Assembly (NCBI GenBank): GCA_040507895.1
Contig: JBEVNX010000038.1
Span: forward strand, 1 to 29,088
From: JBEVNX01 sp040507895
GTDB lineage: Bacteria > Desulfobacterota > Binatia > JACPRU01
DNA: 29,088 bases
Reading direction: 5' to 3'
A model generated the notes under the pieces. That model did no database searches, was not told the DNA's origin, and saw only the letters and a program-made list of their open reading frames with translations. Shown in pieces: positions 22,072 to 29,088 of the stretch (position 1 is the first letter of the stretch; each line of letters opens with the position of its first letter). The translations under genes and the position numbers were made by a program.

Positions 22072-22827
22072 TCAGCCCGGATGCACCAGGGTCCCGATCC
22101 GCTCGCCGAACACCGCCTTCTTGATGTTGCCCCGTTGCAGCAGGTTGAAGACGAGGATCGGCAGGCGATTGTCCATGCACAGTGAGATGGCCGTCGAGTC
22201 CATCACTTTGAGGCCGCGACTGAGCACCTCGATGTACGTGAGCTCTCCGTACTTCTTCGCGCCGGCGTTCTTCAAGGGGTCGGCGTCGTAGACTCCGTCG
22301 ACGCGGGTCGCCTTGAAGATCACTTCCGCGCCGATCTCCATCGCGCGCAGGCCCGCGGCCGTGTCCGTCGTGAAGTAAGGATTGCCGGTTCCGGCGGCGA
22401 ACACGACGATGCGTCCCTTCTCGAGGTGCCGCGTGGCGCGGCGGCGGATGTAGGGCTCGGCGATCTGGTGCATCTCGATCGCCGTCATCACCCGGGTCAT
22501 CACGCCGAGCTTCTCGAGGGCGTCCTGCAGGGCCAAGCTGTTGATCAGCGTGGCAAGCATTCCCATGTAGTCGCCCGTCGCCCGGTCGACCCCCTGCTCG
22601 CTCGCCGAGAGGCCGCGCGCGATGTTGCCGCCGCCGATGACGATCGCGAGCTCGCAGCCGAGCGCGTGGACTTCCTTGATCTCCTGCGCGAAGTTGCGGA
22701 CGACGTCGAGATCGATCGACAGCCCCTGCTCTCCGGCCAAGGCTTCGCCGGAAAGCTTCAGGAGCACGCGTCGATAACGAAGAGCGGGTTGGTTCGGGAG
22801 GGCAGCGGCCTGTGGACCGTCGGGCAC
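22072..22827 (-). CDS. pyrH: Uridylate (UMP) kinase
   Basis: A 251-residue UMP kinase of the amino-acid-kinase fold that phosphorylates UMP with ATP. It shows RVLLKLSGEALAGEQGLSID, ELAIVIGGGNIARGLSA, ATGDYMGMLATLINSLALQDALE, VFAAGTGNPYFTTDTAAGLRA, and VDGVYDADPLK. The start is uncertain: GTG at 22827 and TTG at 22830 adjoin, both lack a good ribosome site, and both add about 18 residues before the conserved strand. It lies 18 bp after tsf. Confidence 0.95.
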   Translation of the reverse strand: MPDGPQAAALPNQPALRYRRVLLKLSGEALAGEQGLSIDLDVVRNFAQEIKEVHALGCELAIVIGGGNIARGLSASEQGVDRATGDYMGMLATLINSLALQDALEKLGVMTRVMTAIEMHQIAEPYIRRRATRHLEKGRIVVFAAGTGNPYFTTDTAAGLRAMEIGAEVIFKATRVDGVYDADPLKNAGAKKYGELTYIEVLSRGLKVMDSTAISLCMDNRLPILVFNLLQRGNIKKAVFGERIGTLVHPG

Positions 22828-22845
22828 CAACGCAATTCTAGCGGC

Positions 22846-23454
22846 TCAAGCGGCTTCGCCCAACTGGAATCGCGCGAACCGACGCACCTGGATGTTTTCG
22901 CCGAGCTTGGCCACCGCTTCGGTGACGACGTCTTTCACGGTCCGTTCGGGGTCGCGAATGAACGGCTGCTCGAGCAGGCAGATGTCGGAGAGGAACTTGT
23001 CGATCTTGCCGTCGACGATCTTCTCGATGACCTTGTCTGGCTTGCCCGAGTTCCGCGCCTGGACACGGTAGATCTCTCGCTCCTGCTCGACCACCTCGCT
23101 CGGCACCTGCTCGCGGCGCACGTACCGCGGTAGCGCCGGGGAGGCCGCGGCGACTTGCATCGCGAGCTCCTTCACCAGCGTCTGAAAATCGGGCGTCTTG
23201 GCCACGAAGTCGGTTTCGCAGTTGACCTCGACGAGCACGCCGATGCGGCCGCCGGCGTGAAGGTACGTGCCGATGAGCCCTTCGCTGGTCGCCCGCCCGG
23301 CCTTCTTGGCCGCGGCGGCGAGGCCCTTCTCTCGCAGCCATCGAACCGCGTGCTCGAGATCCCCCTGCGCCTCCGCGAGCGCCTTCTTGCAATCCATGAA
23401 ACCGGCGCCGGTCTTCTCGCGGAGTTCTTTGACCGACTCGGCTCGAATCTCCAT
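22846..23454 (-). CDS. tsf: Elongation factor Ts
   Basis: A 202-residue EF-Ts of the short type, the guanine-nucleotide exchange factor for EF-Tu. The N-terminal UBA-like domain contains VKELREKTGAGFMDCKKALAEAQGDLEHAVRWLREKGL, followed by the core EVNCETDFVAKTPDFQ, where TDFVA contacts EF-Tu. The C-terminal part includes CLLEQPFIRDPERTV. The ATG overlaps the rpsB stop as TAATG. E. coli EF-Ts is longer (about 280 residues); short forms of about 200 residues occur in many phyla. Confidence 0.96.
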   Translation of the reverse strand: MEIRAESVKELREKTGAGFMDCKKALAEAQGDLEHAVRWLREKGLAAAAKKAGRATSEGLIGTYLHAGGRIGVLVEVNCETDFVAKTPDFQTLVKELAMQVAAASPALPRYVRREQVPSEVVEQEREIYRVQARNSGKPDKVIEKIVDGKIDKFLSDICLLEQPFIRDPERTVKDVVTEAVAKLGENIQVRRFARFQLGEAA

Positions 23455-24230
23455 TACGGCGCTTCCCCCTCCGCCGTCGCGGAAGGTGTCGTCGGCTCGA
23501 GATCCTCCCGCTCTTCCTCCTCGTTTCCTCGATTGCGCTCCTCGGCCAGAGCCTTGCCCTCGAGCACCGCATCGGCGATCGCGGCCGTGAACAATCGAAT
23601 GGCGCGGATCGCATCGTCGTTGCCGGGAATCTTCCAATCGATGAGATCGGGGTCGCAGTTGGTGTCGACCACCGCGACCACCGGAATCGACAGCCGATTC
23701 GCCTCGCGCACCGCGATCTCTTCCTTCTTCGGATCGATCACGAACATCGCGTCGGGCAACCGCTTCATGTTCTTGATGCCGCCCATGGAGGCGAGAAGCT
23801 TGTCGCGCTCGCGCCGGATGCCGAGCATCTCCTTCTTGGTGAGCGCCTCGGCCATCTTGGGATCCTCGAGGATCTCCTCGAACCTCTTCAGCCGATCGAT
23901 CGACGCCTTGATGGTCTGGAAGTTGGTGAGCATGCCGCCGAGCCAGCGGTTGTTGACGTAGAGCGCGCCGCAGCGCTCCGCCTCTTCCCGAACAGCGTCC
24001 TGGGCCTGCTTCTTGGTGCCGACGAACATCAGCACGCCGCCGTCCGCCACCACATCCCGGATGTAGCCGTAGGCGTCGCGGAAGAGCTTCACGGTCTGCT
24101 GCAGGTCGATGATGTAGATGCCGTTGCGCGCTCCGAAGATGTACGGCTTCATCTTCGGATTCCACCGACTCGTTTGGTGGCCGAAATGCACTCCGGCCTC
24201 GAGAAGCTGCTTCATGCTCACTTCGGCCAT
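23454..24230 (-). CDS. rpsB: 30S ribosomal protein S2
   Basis: A 258-residue S2. Recognised by MKQLLEAGVHFGHQTSRWNPKMKPYIFGARNGIYIIDLQQT, FVGTKKQAQDAVREEAERCGALYVNNRWLGGMLTNFQTI and DPKKEEIAVREANRLSIPVVAVVDTNCDP. An acidic C-terminal tail rich in Glu follows residue 230, as is common. It is the first gene of the rpsB-tsf-pyrH-frr-uppS-cdsA-rseP-tsaB run, with GGAGACC before its ATG. Confidence 0.97.
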   Translation of the reverse strand: MAEVSMKQLLEAGVHFGHQTSRWNPKMKPYIFGARNGIYIIDLQQTVKLFRDAYGYIRDVVADGGVLMFVGTKKQAQDAVREEAERCGALYVNNRWLGGMLTNFQTIKASIDRLKRFEEILEDPKMAEALTKKEMLGIRRERDKLLASMGGIKNMKRLPDAMFVIDPKKEEIAVREANRLSIPVVAVVDTNCDPDLIDWKIPGNDDAIRAIRLFTAAIADAVLEGKALAEERNRGNEEEEREDLEPTTPSATAEGEAP

Positions 24231-24274
24231 GCGGTCTCCTCGCCCGTTTCCTAGTCGCTCACCCGAAACTCACG

Positions 24275-24303
24275 GAGTTACCAGAAAGAGCCCGAGCCCG
24301 CAA
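24275..24303 (-). promoter_or_regulatory. Weak candidate promoter for the rpsB operon
   Basis: TTGCGG (24303-24298) is followed after 17 bases by TAACTC (24280-24275). The -35 box matches consensus at four of six positions but the -10 box is poor. The position, about 45-50 bases before rpsB and directly after a hairpin at the end of rho, is suitable. Regulated initiation with an activator is possible but unproven. Confidence 0.25.
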
Positions 24304-24304
24304 C

Positions 24305-24336
24305 GTGAGCGGTCCCGAGACCGGCTGCGGACTCAC
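24305..24336 (-). terminator. Hairpin overlapping the rho stop codon
   Basis: On the minus strand GTGAG (24336-24332) and CTCAC (24309-24305) form an outer stem, and CGGTC (24323-24319) with GACCG (24314-24310) an inner stem around a 4-base loop. The outer 5' arm overlaps the rho stop codon. There is no T tract, so it is not a classical intrinsic terminator; it may protect the 3' end of the rho message or mark the rpsB leader. Confidence 0.3.
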
Positions 24337-25667
24337 TGGCTCATCGAAGTCAGGAATTCGTTGTTGTCCTTGGTTCCCTGGATCTTGTCGATGACGAATT
24401 CCATCGCTTCGACCGCGTTCAGCTGCGAAAGCAGCTTGCGCAGGATCCAGATCCGATTGAGCGGCTCGCGCGCGATCAGCAGCTCCTCCTTGCGCGTCCC
24501 GGATCGGTTGATGTCCATGGCGGGGAAGACCCGCTTGTCCATCAGCCGGCGATCGAGATGGATCTCCATGTTGCCGGTACCCTTGAACTCCTCGAAGATC
24601 ACCTCGTCCATACGGCTGCCGGTGTCGATCAGCGCGGTACCGATGATCGTCAGCGAGCCGCCGTCCTCGATGTTTCGCGCCGCGCCGAAGAACTTCTTCG
24701 GCTTGTGCAGCGCGTTCGAATCGACGCCGCCCGAGAGGATCTTGCCGGAAGGCGGCACCACGGTGTTGTAGGCGCGCGCCAGTCGCGTGATCGAGTCGAG
24801 CAGGATGACCACGTCCTTGCCGTGCTCGACAAGTCGCTTCGCCTTCTCGATGACCATCTCGGCGACTTGCACGTGGCGGGTGGGCGGCTCGTCGAACGTC
24901 GAGCTCACGACCTCGCCGTCGACCGACCGTTGCATGTCGGTCACTTCCTCGGGCCGTTCGTCGATCAACAACACGATGAGAATCGATTCCTTGTGGTTGG
25001 CCGCGATGCCGTGCGCGATGGACTGCAGCATCATCGTCTTGCCGGTGCGCGGCGCGGCGACGATGAGCCCGCGTTGTCCCTTTCCGATCGGCGTGAACAG
25101 GTCGATGACCCGCGTCGTGTACTCCTGGGGGTCGTGCTCGAGGCGAAACTGCTCCTGCGGGTAGAGCGGCGTGAGATTGTCGAAGAGGATCTTGTCGCGC
25201 GCCTTCTCCGGCTCCTCATAGTTGATCGCCTCGACTTTGAGCAGCGCGAAATAGCGCTCGCCTTCCTTCGGCGGGCGAATCTGGCCCGAGACGATGTCGC
25301 CGGTGCGCAGATTGAAGCGCCGGATCTGGCTCGGCGAGACGTAGATGTCGTCGGGCCCGGGCAGATAGTTGTAGTCCGGAGCTCGCAGGAAGCCGAAGCC
25401 GTCCGGCAGGATCTCGAGCACGCCCTCACCGTAGATGAATCCCTTCTGCTCCGCCTGCGCCTGCAGGATCGAGAAGATCAGATCCTGCTTGCGAAGGCTC
25501 GACGCCGACTCGATCTGGAAGTCGCGGGCGATCGCCGCCAGCTCGTTGATCTTCTTCTCCTTCAGCAGCTTGAGATTGAGACCCGCGCCGCTCGCCGCCG
25601 CCGTCTCCTCGGCGACGTCGGACACCGGAGCGCTCTCTGGATCGTTGTTGCGACGCTGTCGAGACAT
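24333..25667 (-). CDS. rho: Transcription termination factor Rho
   Basis: A 444-residue Rho, the hexameric RNA helicase that ends transcription. The N-terminal domain (LNLKLLKEKKINELAAIARDF) precedes the RNA-binding cold-shock-like domain with IYGEGVLEILPDGFGFLRAPDYNYLPGPDDIYVSPSQIRRF. The ATPase part has Walker A in LIVAAPRTGKT, the Q-loop in LLIDERPEEVTDMQRSV, and ILLDSITRLARAYN. The ATG at 25667 has AGGAG 5 bases upstream; an earlier in-frame start would place that site inside the gene. It is monocistronic-looking, with its own promoter 75 bases upstream. Confidence 0.97.
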   Translation of the reverse strand: MSRQRRNNDPESAPVSDVAEETAAASGAGLNLKLLKEKKINELAAIARDFQIESASSLRKQDLIFSILQAQAEQKGFIYGEGVLEILPDGFGFLRAPDYNYLPGPDDIYVSPSQIRRFNLRTGDIVSGQIRPPKEGERYFALLKVEAINYEEPEKARDKILFDNLTPLYPQEQFRLEHDPQEYTTRVIDLFTPIGKGQRGLIVAAPRTGKTMMLQSIAHGIAANHKESILIVLLIDERPEEVTDMQRSVDGEVVSSTFDEPPTRHVQVAEMVIEKAKRLVEHGKDVVILLDSITRLARAYNTVVPPSGKILSGGVDSNALHKPKKFFGAARNIEDGGSLTIIGTALIDTGSRMDEVIFEEFKGTGNMEIHLDRRLMDKRVFPAMDINRSGTRKEELLIAREPLNRIWILRKLLSQLNAVEAMEFVIDKIQGTKDNNEFLTSMSQ

Positions 25668-25748
25668 CCAATCTCCTGAAGTCGGCCGAGAGAGGGCCAA
25701 AGCGAAGGGCGCAGGAAGGGGGCTTCGGGAAGCGCAATAGCCAATCGT

Positions 25749-25777
25749 TTGGTAATGAATCGAGGTGGGGCTGTCAA
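25749..25777 (-). promoter_or_regulatory. Promoter of rho
   Basis: A consensus TTGACA (25777-25772) is separated by exactly 17 bases from TACCAA (25754-25749) on the minus strand. The predicted start gives a leader of about 75 bases before the rho ATG. The TGA in TTGACA is the stop codon of rluD, so no intergenic space is spent on the -35 box. Confidence 0.55.
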
Positions 25778-26709
25778 CTACGGTCTTCGCTCGTCGCCGC
25801 CTCTCGCAGCTCGCGCAGCAGTTCGCTCATGTCGTCGGGAGTCGGAGCGACGAGATGGAGGATCGCACCGCTGACGGGATGGGCCAGCTCGATCTCCGAC
25901 GCGTGCAACGCCTGACGCGAAAAGCTGCGCGCGGGTCCGCGCGGCGGCAGCGCGCGACGCCTCTTCGCGCCATAGAGCGGATCGGCGAGCACCGGATGTC
26001 CCATCGCCGCGAGGTGAACGCGGATCTGGTGCGTCCGCCCCGTCTCCGGGTGGAGTCGAAGGAGCGCGAGGCCGTCGAAGCGCTCGACCACGCTGTAGCG
26101 CGTGCGCGCTTCGCGCGGCGAGCGACTGCGAATCGACATGCGCTGGCGCTCGTGCGGGTGGCGTCCGATGGCCCACTCGAGCGCTCCCGAGACGCTTCGC
26201 GGAACCCCGAGTACGATCGCCAAGTACGTCTTGCGGACCCGTCGCTCGCGGAACGCGCGGGAGAGCGCAAGTTGCGCCCGCTCGTGGCGCGCGACCAGCA
26301 GGACTCCCGAAGTTTCCTTGTCGAGCCGGTGGACGATCCCGGGGCGCTCCGCGGGGAGCTCACGGGATACCAGCCCGCGATGCAGCAGCGCGTTGACGAC
26401 CGTGCCGTGCCACGCGCCGGGTGCGGGGTGCACCACCATGCCGGGCGGCTTGTCGATCGCCAGCAAGTCGTCGTCCTCGTAGAGCACGCGGAGGGGAATG
26501 TCCTCGGGCTCGGCGATTGCGGGCCGCTCCCTGGGCCTCGCCACCTCGATAGATTCTCCGCCGACGAGCGGAAACCCCGCCTTGCGCGCCACGCCATCCA
26601 CCCGCACGTGCCCGGCGTCGATCCACTTCTTCGCCTGAGAGCGCGTGAGCGCCGCGCCGCTGGCGACGAGAAACAGGTCGAGCCGTGTCTCCGCGGAGAG
26701 TGCCGGCAC
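25774..26709 (-). CDS. rluD: RluD-type rRNA pseudouridine synthase
   Basis: A 311-residue RluA-family enzyme. An N-terminal S4 RNA-binding domain (RLDLFLVASGAALTRSQAKKWIDAGHVRVDG) precedes the catalytic domain with LLAIDKPPGMVVHPAPG and the catalytic segment GIVHRLDKETSGVLLVAR (Asp130). HPETGRTHQIRVHLAAMGHPVLADPLYG follows. RluD modifies helix 69 of 23S rRNA; the exact subfamily (RluD, RluC or a relative) is less sure than the family. The GTG start at 26709 lies 20 bp after ribF; upstream in-frame CTG codons would lengthen the N-terminus slightly. Confidence 0.88.
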   Translation of the reverse strand: MPALSAETRLDLFLVASGAALTRSQAKKWIDAGHVRVDGVARKAGFPLVGGESIEVARPRERPAIAEPEDIPLRVLYEDDDLLAIDKPPGMVVHPAPGAWHGTVVNALLHRGLVSRELPAERPGIVHRLDKETSGVLLVARHERAQLALSRAFRERRVRKTYLAIVLGVPRSVSGALEWAIGRHPHERQRMSIRSRSPREARTRYSVVERFDGLALLRLHPETGRTHQIRVHLAAMGHPVLADPLYGAKRRRALPPRGPARSFSRQALHASEIELAHPVSGAILHLVAPTPDDMSELLRELREAATSEDRS

Positions 26710-26729
26710 CGTCAGCTGCTCGGACTCGT

Positions 26730-27656
26730 TCAGACCTTCAGGACCTCGCGGGCGCGCCTGGCGTCCTCGCGGATCTGCGCGACGAGCGCCTGAGCGGAGG
26801 CAAATTTCATCTCGCCCCGCAGCCGCTCGACGAACTCAACTCGTAGCGCCCGACCGTAGAGCTCTCCGTCGAACTCGAACAGATGCGCCTCGAGCGTGCG
26901 CTCCCGACCCTGACCGAAGGTTGGATTTCGCCCGACGTTGGCGACGCCATCCCGCCGTTCTCCGTTCCACCGCAAGCGTACGGCGTAAACGCCGTCGGGG
27001 ACCAACACGGCCGTGCGCGTCCGCACGTTGGCGGTCGGGAAGCCGAGCCCCTGGCCCCGGCGGTCGCCGCGGACCACGCGTCCGTCGACCGCGTAGGCGC
27101 CGCCGAGCAGCCGCGACGCCACGGCGACCTCCCCGGCCGCCAGGCGCTCGCGCACCGCCGTGCTGCTCACGGCGATCCCGTCCACGCTGACCGGCCCGAC
27201 CACCTCGACCGCGAATCCCAGCCGCGCGCCCACCGCCACGAGTGTGGCGGCGCTTCCGCCACGCGCCCGGCCGAAGTTCACGCTGTGTCCAATGACGACC
27301 TTGGCCACCCCCAAGCGGCGCGCCAGATAGCGCTCGATGAAGTCGTCCGCGTCGAGCGCGGCGAACGCGCGCGTGAAGCGCTGCAGGAGGACCACGTCGA
27401 CGCCCGCTTCACGAAATCGCGACAGGCGCTCGCGCAGAGAGCCGAGCGCAGCGGGCGCGCGCGCGGGCGCGAGCACCGCCGTCGGGTGGGGGAAGAACGT
27501 GATCACGACCGCTTCGCCTCCGAGCTCTCGCGCTTGGCGAACGACCCGGGAAAGAATCTCTTGGTGGCCGCGGTGCACGCCGTCGAAGTTTCCGAGCGTG
27601 GCGACCGGTGACCGGAAGCGCCTTTCGCACGCCTCGAGATGCCGAATGACTTGCAT
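26730..27656 (-). CDS. ribF: Bifunctional riboflavin kinase/FMN adenylyltransferase
   Basis: A 308-residue RibF that makes FMN and FAD. The N-terminal adenylyltransferase domain has ATLGNFDGVHRGHQEIL, VITFFPHP, and VVIGHSVNFGRARGGSA, then VSSTAVRERLAAGEVAVASRLLG. The C-terminal riboflavin kinase domain has GDRRGQGLGFPTANV, DGVYAVRL and GRNPTFGQG with LEAHLFEFDGELYG. It is complete and of usual length. It precedes rluD by 20 bp and follows cpoB by 24 bp. Confidence 0.96.
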   Translation of the reverse strand: MQVIRHLEACERRFRSPVATLGNFDGVHRGHQEILSRVVRQARELGGEAVVITFFPHPTAVLAPARAPAALGSLRERLSRFREAGVDVVLLQRFTRAFAALDADDFIERYLARRLGVAKVVIGHSVNFGRARGGSAATLVAVGARLGFAVEVVGPVSVDGIAVSSTAVRERLAAGEVAVASRLLGGAYAVDGRVVRGDRRGQGLGFPTANVRTRTAVLVPDGVYAVRLRWNGERRDGVANVGRNPTFGQGRERTLEAHLFEFDGELYGRALRVEFVERLRGEMKFASAQALVAQIREDARRAREVLKV

Positions 27657-27680
27657 CGGGGCGCGGGCGCGCTTCGTGCC

Positions 27681-28442
27681 CTAGGAGCTCAGCTCGGCGA
27701 GCTTCTGGCGGCCCCTCTCGGCTTCGGGCGCGTCACCGTGCTCGCTCACCAGCTTCTGCAACACGAGACGCGCGTCGACCTTGTCGCCGAGCTCGGCGAA
27801 CGCAAGCGCCTGACGCAGCAGCGCCGCGGGCACCTTGTCGCCCTTCGGGTACCGCAGCAGAACCTCGTTGAACTCGAGGATCGCGCGGTTGTAGTCGCGG
27901 TTGGCGAAGTAGGCCTCGCCGATCCAGTACTGCGCGTCGTCGGCGTATTCGGATTTCGGGGACTTGCGCACGAACTCGCGGAGCTTCTGGATCGCTCCTC
28001 CGTTGTCGCCGCTTCGCAAGAATTCGAGCCCCTCGCGGTATTCCGGAGGCGCCAGCGGGGGTATCGGAATCGACGCGAGCGAGCCCTCGGCCGGAGCCGG
28101 CGTGACGGAAACCGCAGACGTGGCCTCGCTACCGTTGGGCAGAACCGCGACGGTCGCGGTCCGCGACTGCTCGAGTGCCGCCAGCCGCGAATCGAGCGAG
28201 TCGAGCCGCTGCGTCAACGAGTCGAGCTTGCCGCCGTCGCCCTGGAACTTGAGTGCTTCGATTTCTCCTCGCAGCGACTGAACGTCGACCTTCAGGCCCT
28301 CGACCATCGCCTTGGCATCCGCCGCCTGTCTGCGGGACTGGTCGACGTCGTCCCGCACGTACTGCACGTCGGCCTGCGTCGCACAGCCGATCGCCACGAT
28401 GCAGCCGGCAAGAGCGAGCCACTGCGGACGTCGCGGGCGCAC
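27681..28442 (-). CDS. cpoB: Tol-Pal system protein CpoB/YbgF
   Basis: A 253-residue envelope protein coordinating outer-membrane constriction with peptidoglycan synthesis at division. A coiled-coil region follows the signal (VQYVRDDVDQSRRQAADAKAMVEGLKVDVQSLRGEIEALK, LTQRLDSLDSRLAALEQ). The C-terminal TPR domain has YREGLEFLRSGDNGGAIQKLREFV, YADDAQYWIGEAYFANRDYNRAILEFNEVL and PAALLRQALAFAELG. The signal region WLALAGCIVAIGCATQ holds two cysteines; Cys14 has the better lipobox (LAGC) but Cys20 a more usual distance, so it is probably a lipoprotein. E. coli CpoB is not. The GTG at 28442 is preferred; the stop of pal is 9 bp upstream. Confidence 0.9.
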   Translation of the reverse strand: MRPRRPQWLALAGCIVAIGCATQADVQYVRDDVDQSRRQAADAKAMVEGLKVDVQSLRGEIEALKFQGDGGKLDSLTQRLDSLDSRLAALEQSRTATVAVLPNGSEATSAVSVTPAPAEGSLASIPIPPLAPPEYREGLEFLRSGDNGGAIQKLREFVRKSPKSEYADDAQYWIGEAYFANRDYNRAILEFNEVLLRYPKGDKVPAALLRQALAFAELGDKVDARLVLQKLVSEHGDAPEAERGRQKLAELSS

Positions 28443-28450
28443 GATCGAAT

Positions 28451-28966
28451 CTACTGCAGCACCACCGAGTGCGCGCGGCGATTGCGGGCCCAGCACTCCT
28501 CGGTGTCCTCGCGGCACAGCGGAAGCTCCTCGCCGTAGCTGATCGTCGAGAGGCGATCCGCCGCGGTGCCGAGCGAGACCAGATAGTCCTTCACGGCCTT
28601 GGCGCGCTTCGCCCCGAGAGCGAGGTTGTACTCGACCGTGCCGCGATTGTCACAGTGCCCCTCGATCTCTACCTTGGCCCCGGCCTGCTCCTTCAGCCAG
28701 TTCGCATTCTGTTGGAGAGTCGCACGATCCTCGGTGCGGAGATCGTAACGGTCGTAGTCGAAGTGCACGTCCTGCAGCGGGCCACCCTCCCCAGGCCCCA
28801 TACCCTGTTTGAACTTGTCGAGGCTACCGCCGCCGAGTTGACCCTGTCCGAGGCCTTGTCCTTCGGCCTCACCGGTGCCAGGCTTCTTCTTCGCCGGGCA
28901 ACCCGTCAAAGCGATCGCAATCACCACGGCGCACAGCGCGATCGATCGCTCCCGCACTCTCTTCAT
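28451..28966 (-). CDS. pal: Peptidoglycan-associated lipoprotein Pal
   Basis: A 171-residue outer-membrane lipoprotein of the Tol-Pal complex. The lipobox is LTGC at residues 20-23 after a hydrophobic stretch (ALCAVVIAIA). A Gly-rich linker follows, then the OmpA-like domain: VHFDYDRYDLRTEDRATLQQNANWL, VEIEGHCDNRGTVEYNLALGAKRAKAVKDYLVSLG and LSTISYGEELP. The peptidoglycan-binding Asp and Arg are present (CDNRG and the AKRAK helix). A GAGAATG context starts the gene, and it precedes cpoB; tolB would be expected just off the right-hand edge. Confidence 0.95.
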   Translation of the reverse strand: MKRVRERSIALCAVVIAIALTGCPAKKKPGTGEAEGQGLGQGQLGGGSLDKFKQGMGPGEGGPLQDVHFDYDRYDLRTEDRATLQQNANWLKEQAGAKVEIEGHCDNRGTVEYNLALGAKRAKAVKDYLVSLGTAADRLSTISYGEELPLCREDTEECWARNRRAHSVVLQ

Positions 28967-29039
28967 TCTCGAACCCCTCTCCGATCGGCCAGAACTCGCG
29001 CGCGCGGCGTTCTAAGGAAGCCGCGGAGACCACGAGGGG

Positions 29040-29068
29040 CTGGTATCATCTCCTCCAGAAGTCGTCAA
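29040..29068 (-). promoter_or_regulatory. Candidate promoter for pal-cpoB
   Basis: TTGACG (29068-29063) lies 17 bases before TACCAG (29045-29040) on the minus strand, and the -10 is preceded by TG (TGATACCAG), the extended form. The leader would be about 65 bases. It would permit pal-cpoB transcription separately from the tolQRAB genes expected upstream. Confidence 0.45.
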
Positions 29069-29088
29069 TTGAACCTGATGCTCGCCCG

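Noticed and set aside
24558..25679. Plus-strand 373-codon open frame antisense to rho
   Set aside because: Rho is complete on the minus strand; the antisense product has repetitive Arg/Leu/Val/Asp composition and no known motif.

Overview
The window is GC-rich, gene-dense, mostly core DNA from a Gram-negative, diderm bacterium. Tol-Pal proteins, a complete-looking Mla outer-membrane lipid transport operon and lipoprotein signals show the outer membrane. The gene orders ilvN-ilvC-psd-pssA-leuA-leuB and rpsB-tsf-pyrH-frr-uppS-cdsA-rseP recall deltaproteobacterial lineages (for example Geobacter-type chromosomes) and their uncultured relatives. This placement rests on gene order and general protein resemblance only; no rRNA or complete tRNA is present.

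Layout. Positions 1-3863 look like a loosely packed accessory stretch: the start of a small membrane protein, a small secreted Pro/Glu-rich protein, a 3'-terminal tRNA-like fragment, a SAM methyltransferase, and a hydrolase/luciferase-like oxidoreductase pair. Positions 4000-7590 form a plus-strand mlaF-mlaE-mlaD-mlaA-mlaC operon, followed by a DUF4126 membrane protein and a Nudix hydrolase (to 9341). From 9286 to 28966 everything reads on the minus strand. In transcription order this is pal-cpoB, ribF-rluD, rho, rpsB-tsf-pyrH-frr-uppS-cdsA-rseP-tsaB, a small YdcH-like protein, ilvN-ilvC-psd-pssA, then a leucine attenuator followed by leuA-leuB-usg-like-truA and a small zincin-like peptidase gene. 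No stretch above 300 bases lacks a gene. I see no transposase, integrase, CRISPR array, rRNA or prophage genes.

How the genes work together. Mla proteins move phospholipid across the envelope, while cdsA, pssA and psd make CDP-diacylglycerol, phosphatidylserine and phosphatidylethanolamine. uppS makes the undecaprenyl carrier. ilvN, ilvC, leuA and leuB belong to valine/leucine synthesis. rpsB, tsf, frr, tsaB, truA and rluD serve ribosome, tRNA and rRNA function.

Most notable: (1) upstream of leuA is a 32-codon leader peptide with nine leucine codons, followed by four alternating complementary 8-base segments and an intrinsic terminator, a well-formed attenuation switch; (2) the aspartate-semialdehyde-dehydrogenase-like protein between leuB and truA lacks both catalytic Cys and His, so it is a Usg-type paralogue; (3) MlaA lacks a lipobox; (4) tsaB appears to start at CTG; (5) dxr and ilvB are missing from their customary places; (6) two good promoters have a TTGACA -35 box containing the stop codon of the preceding gene.
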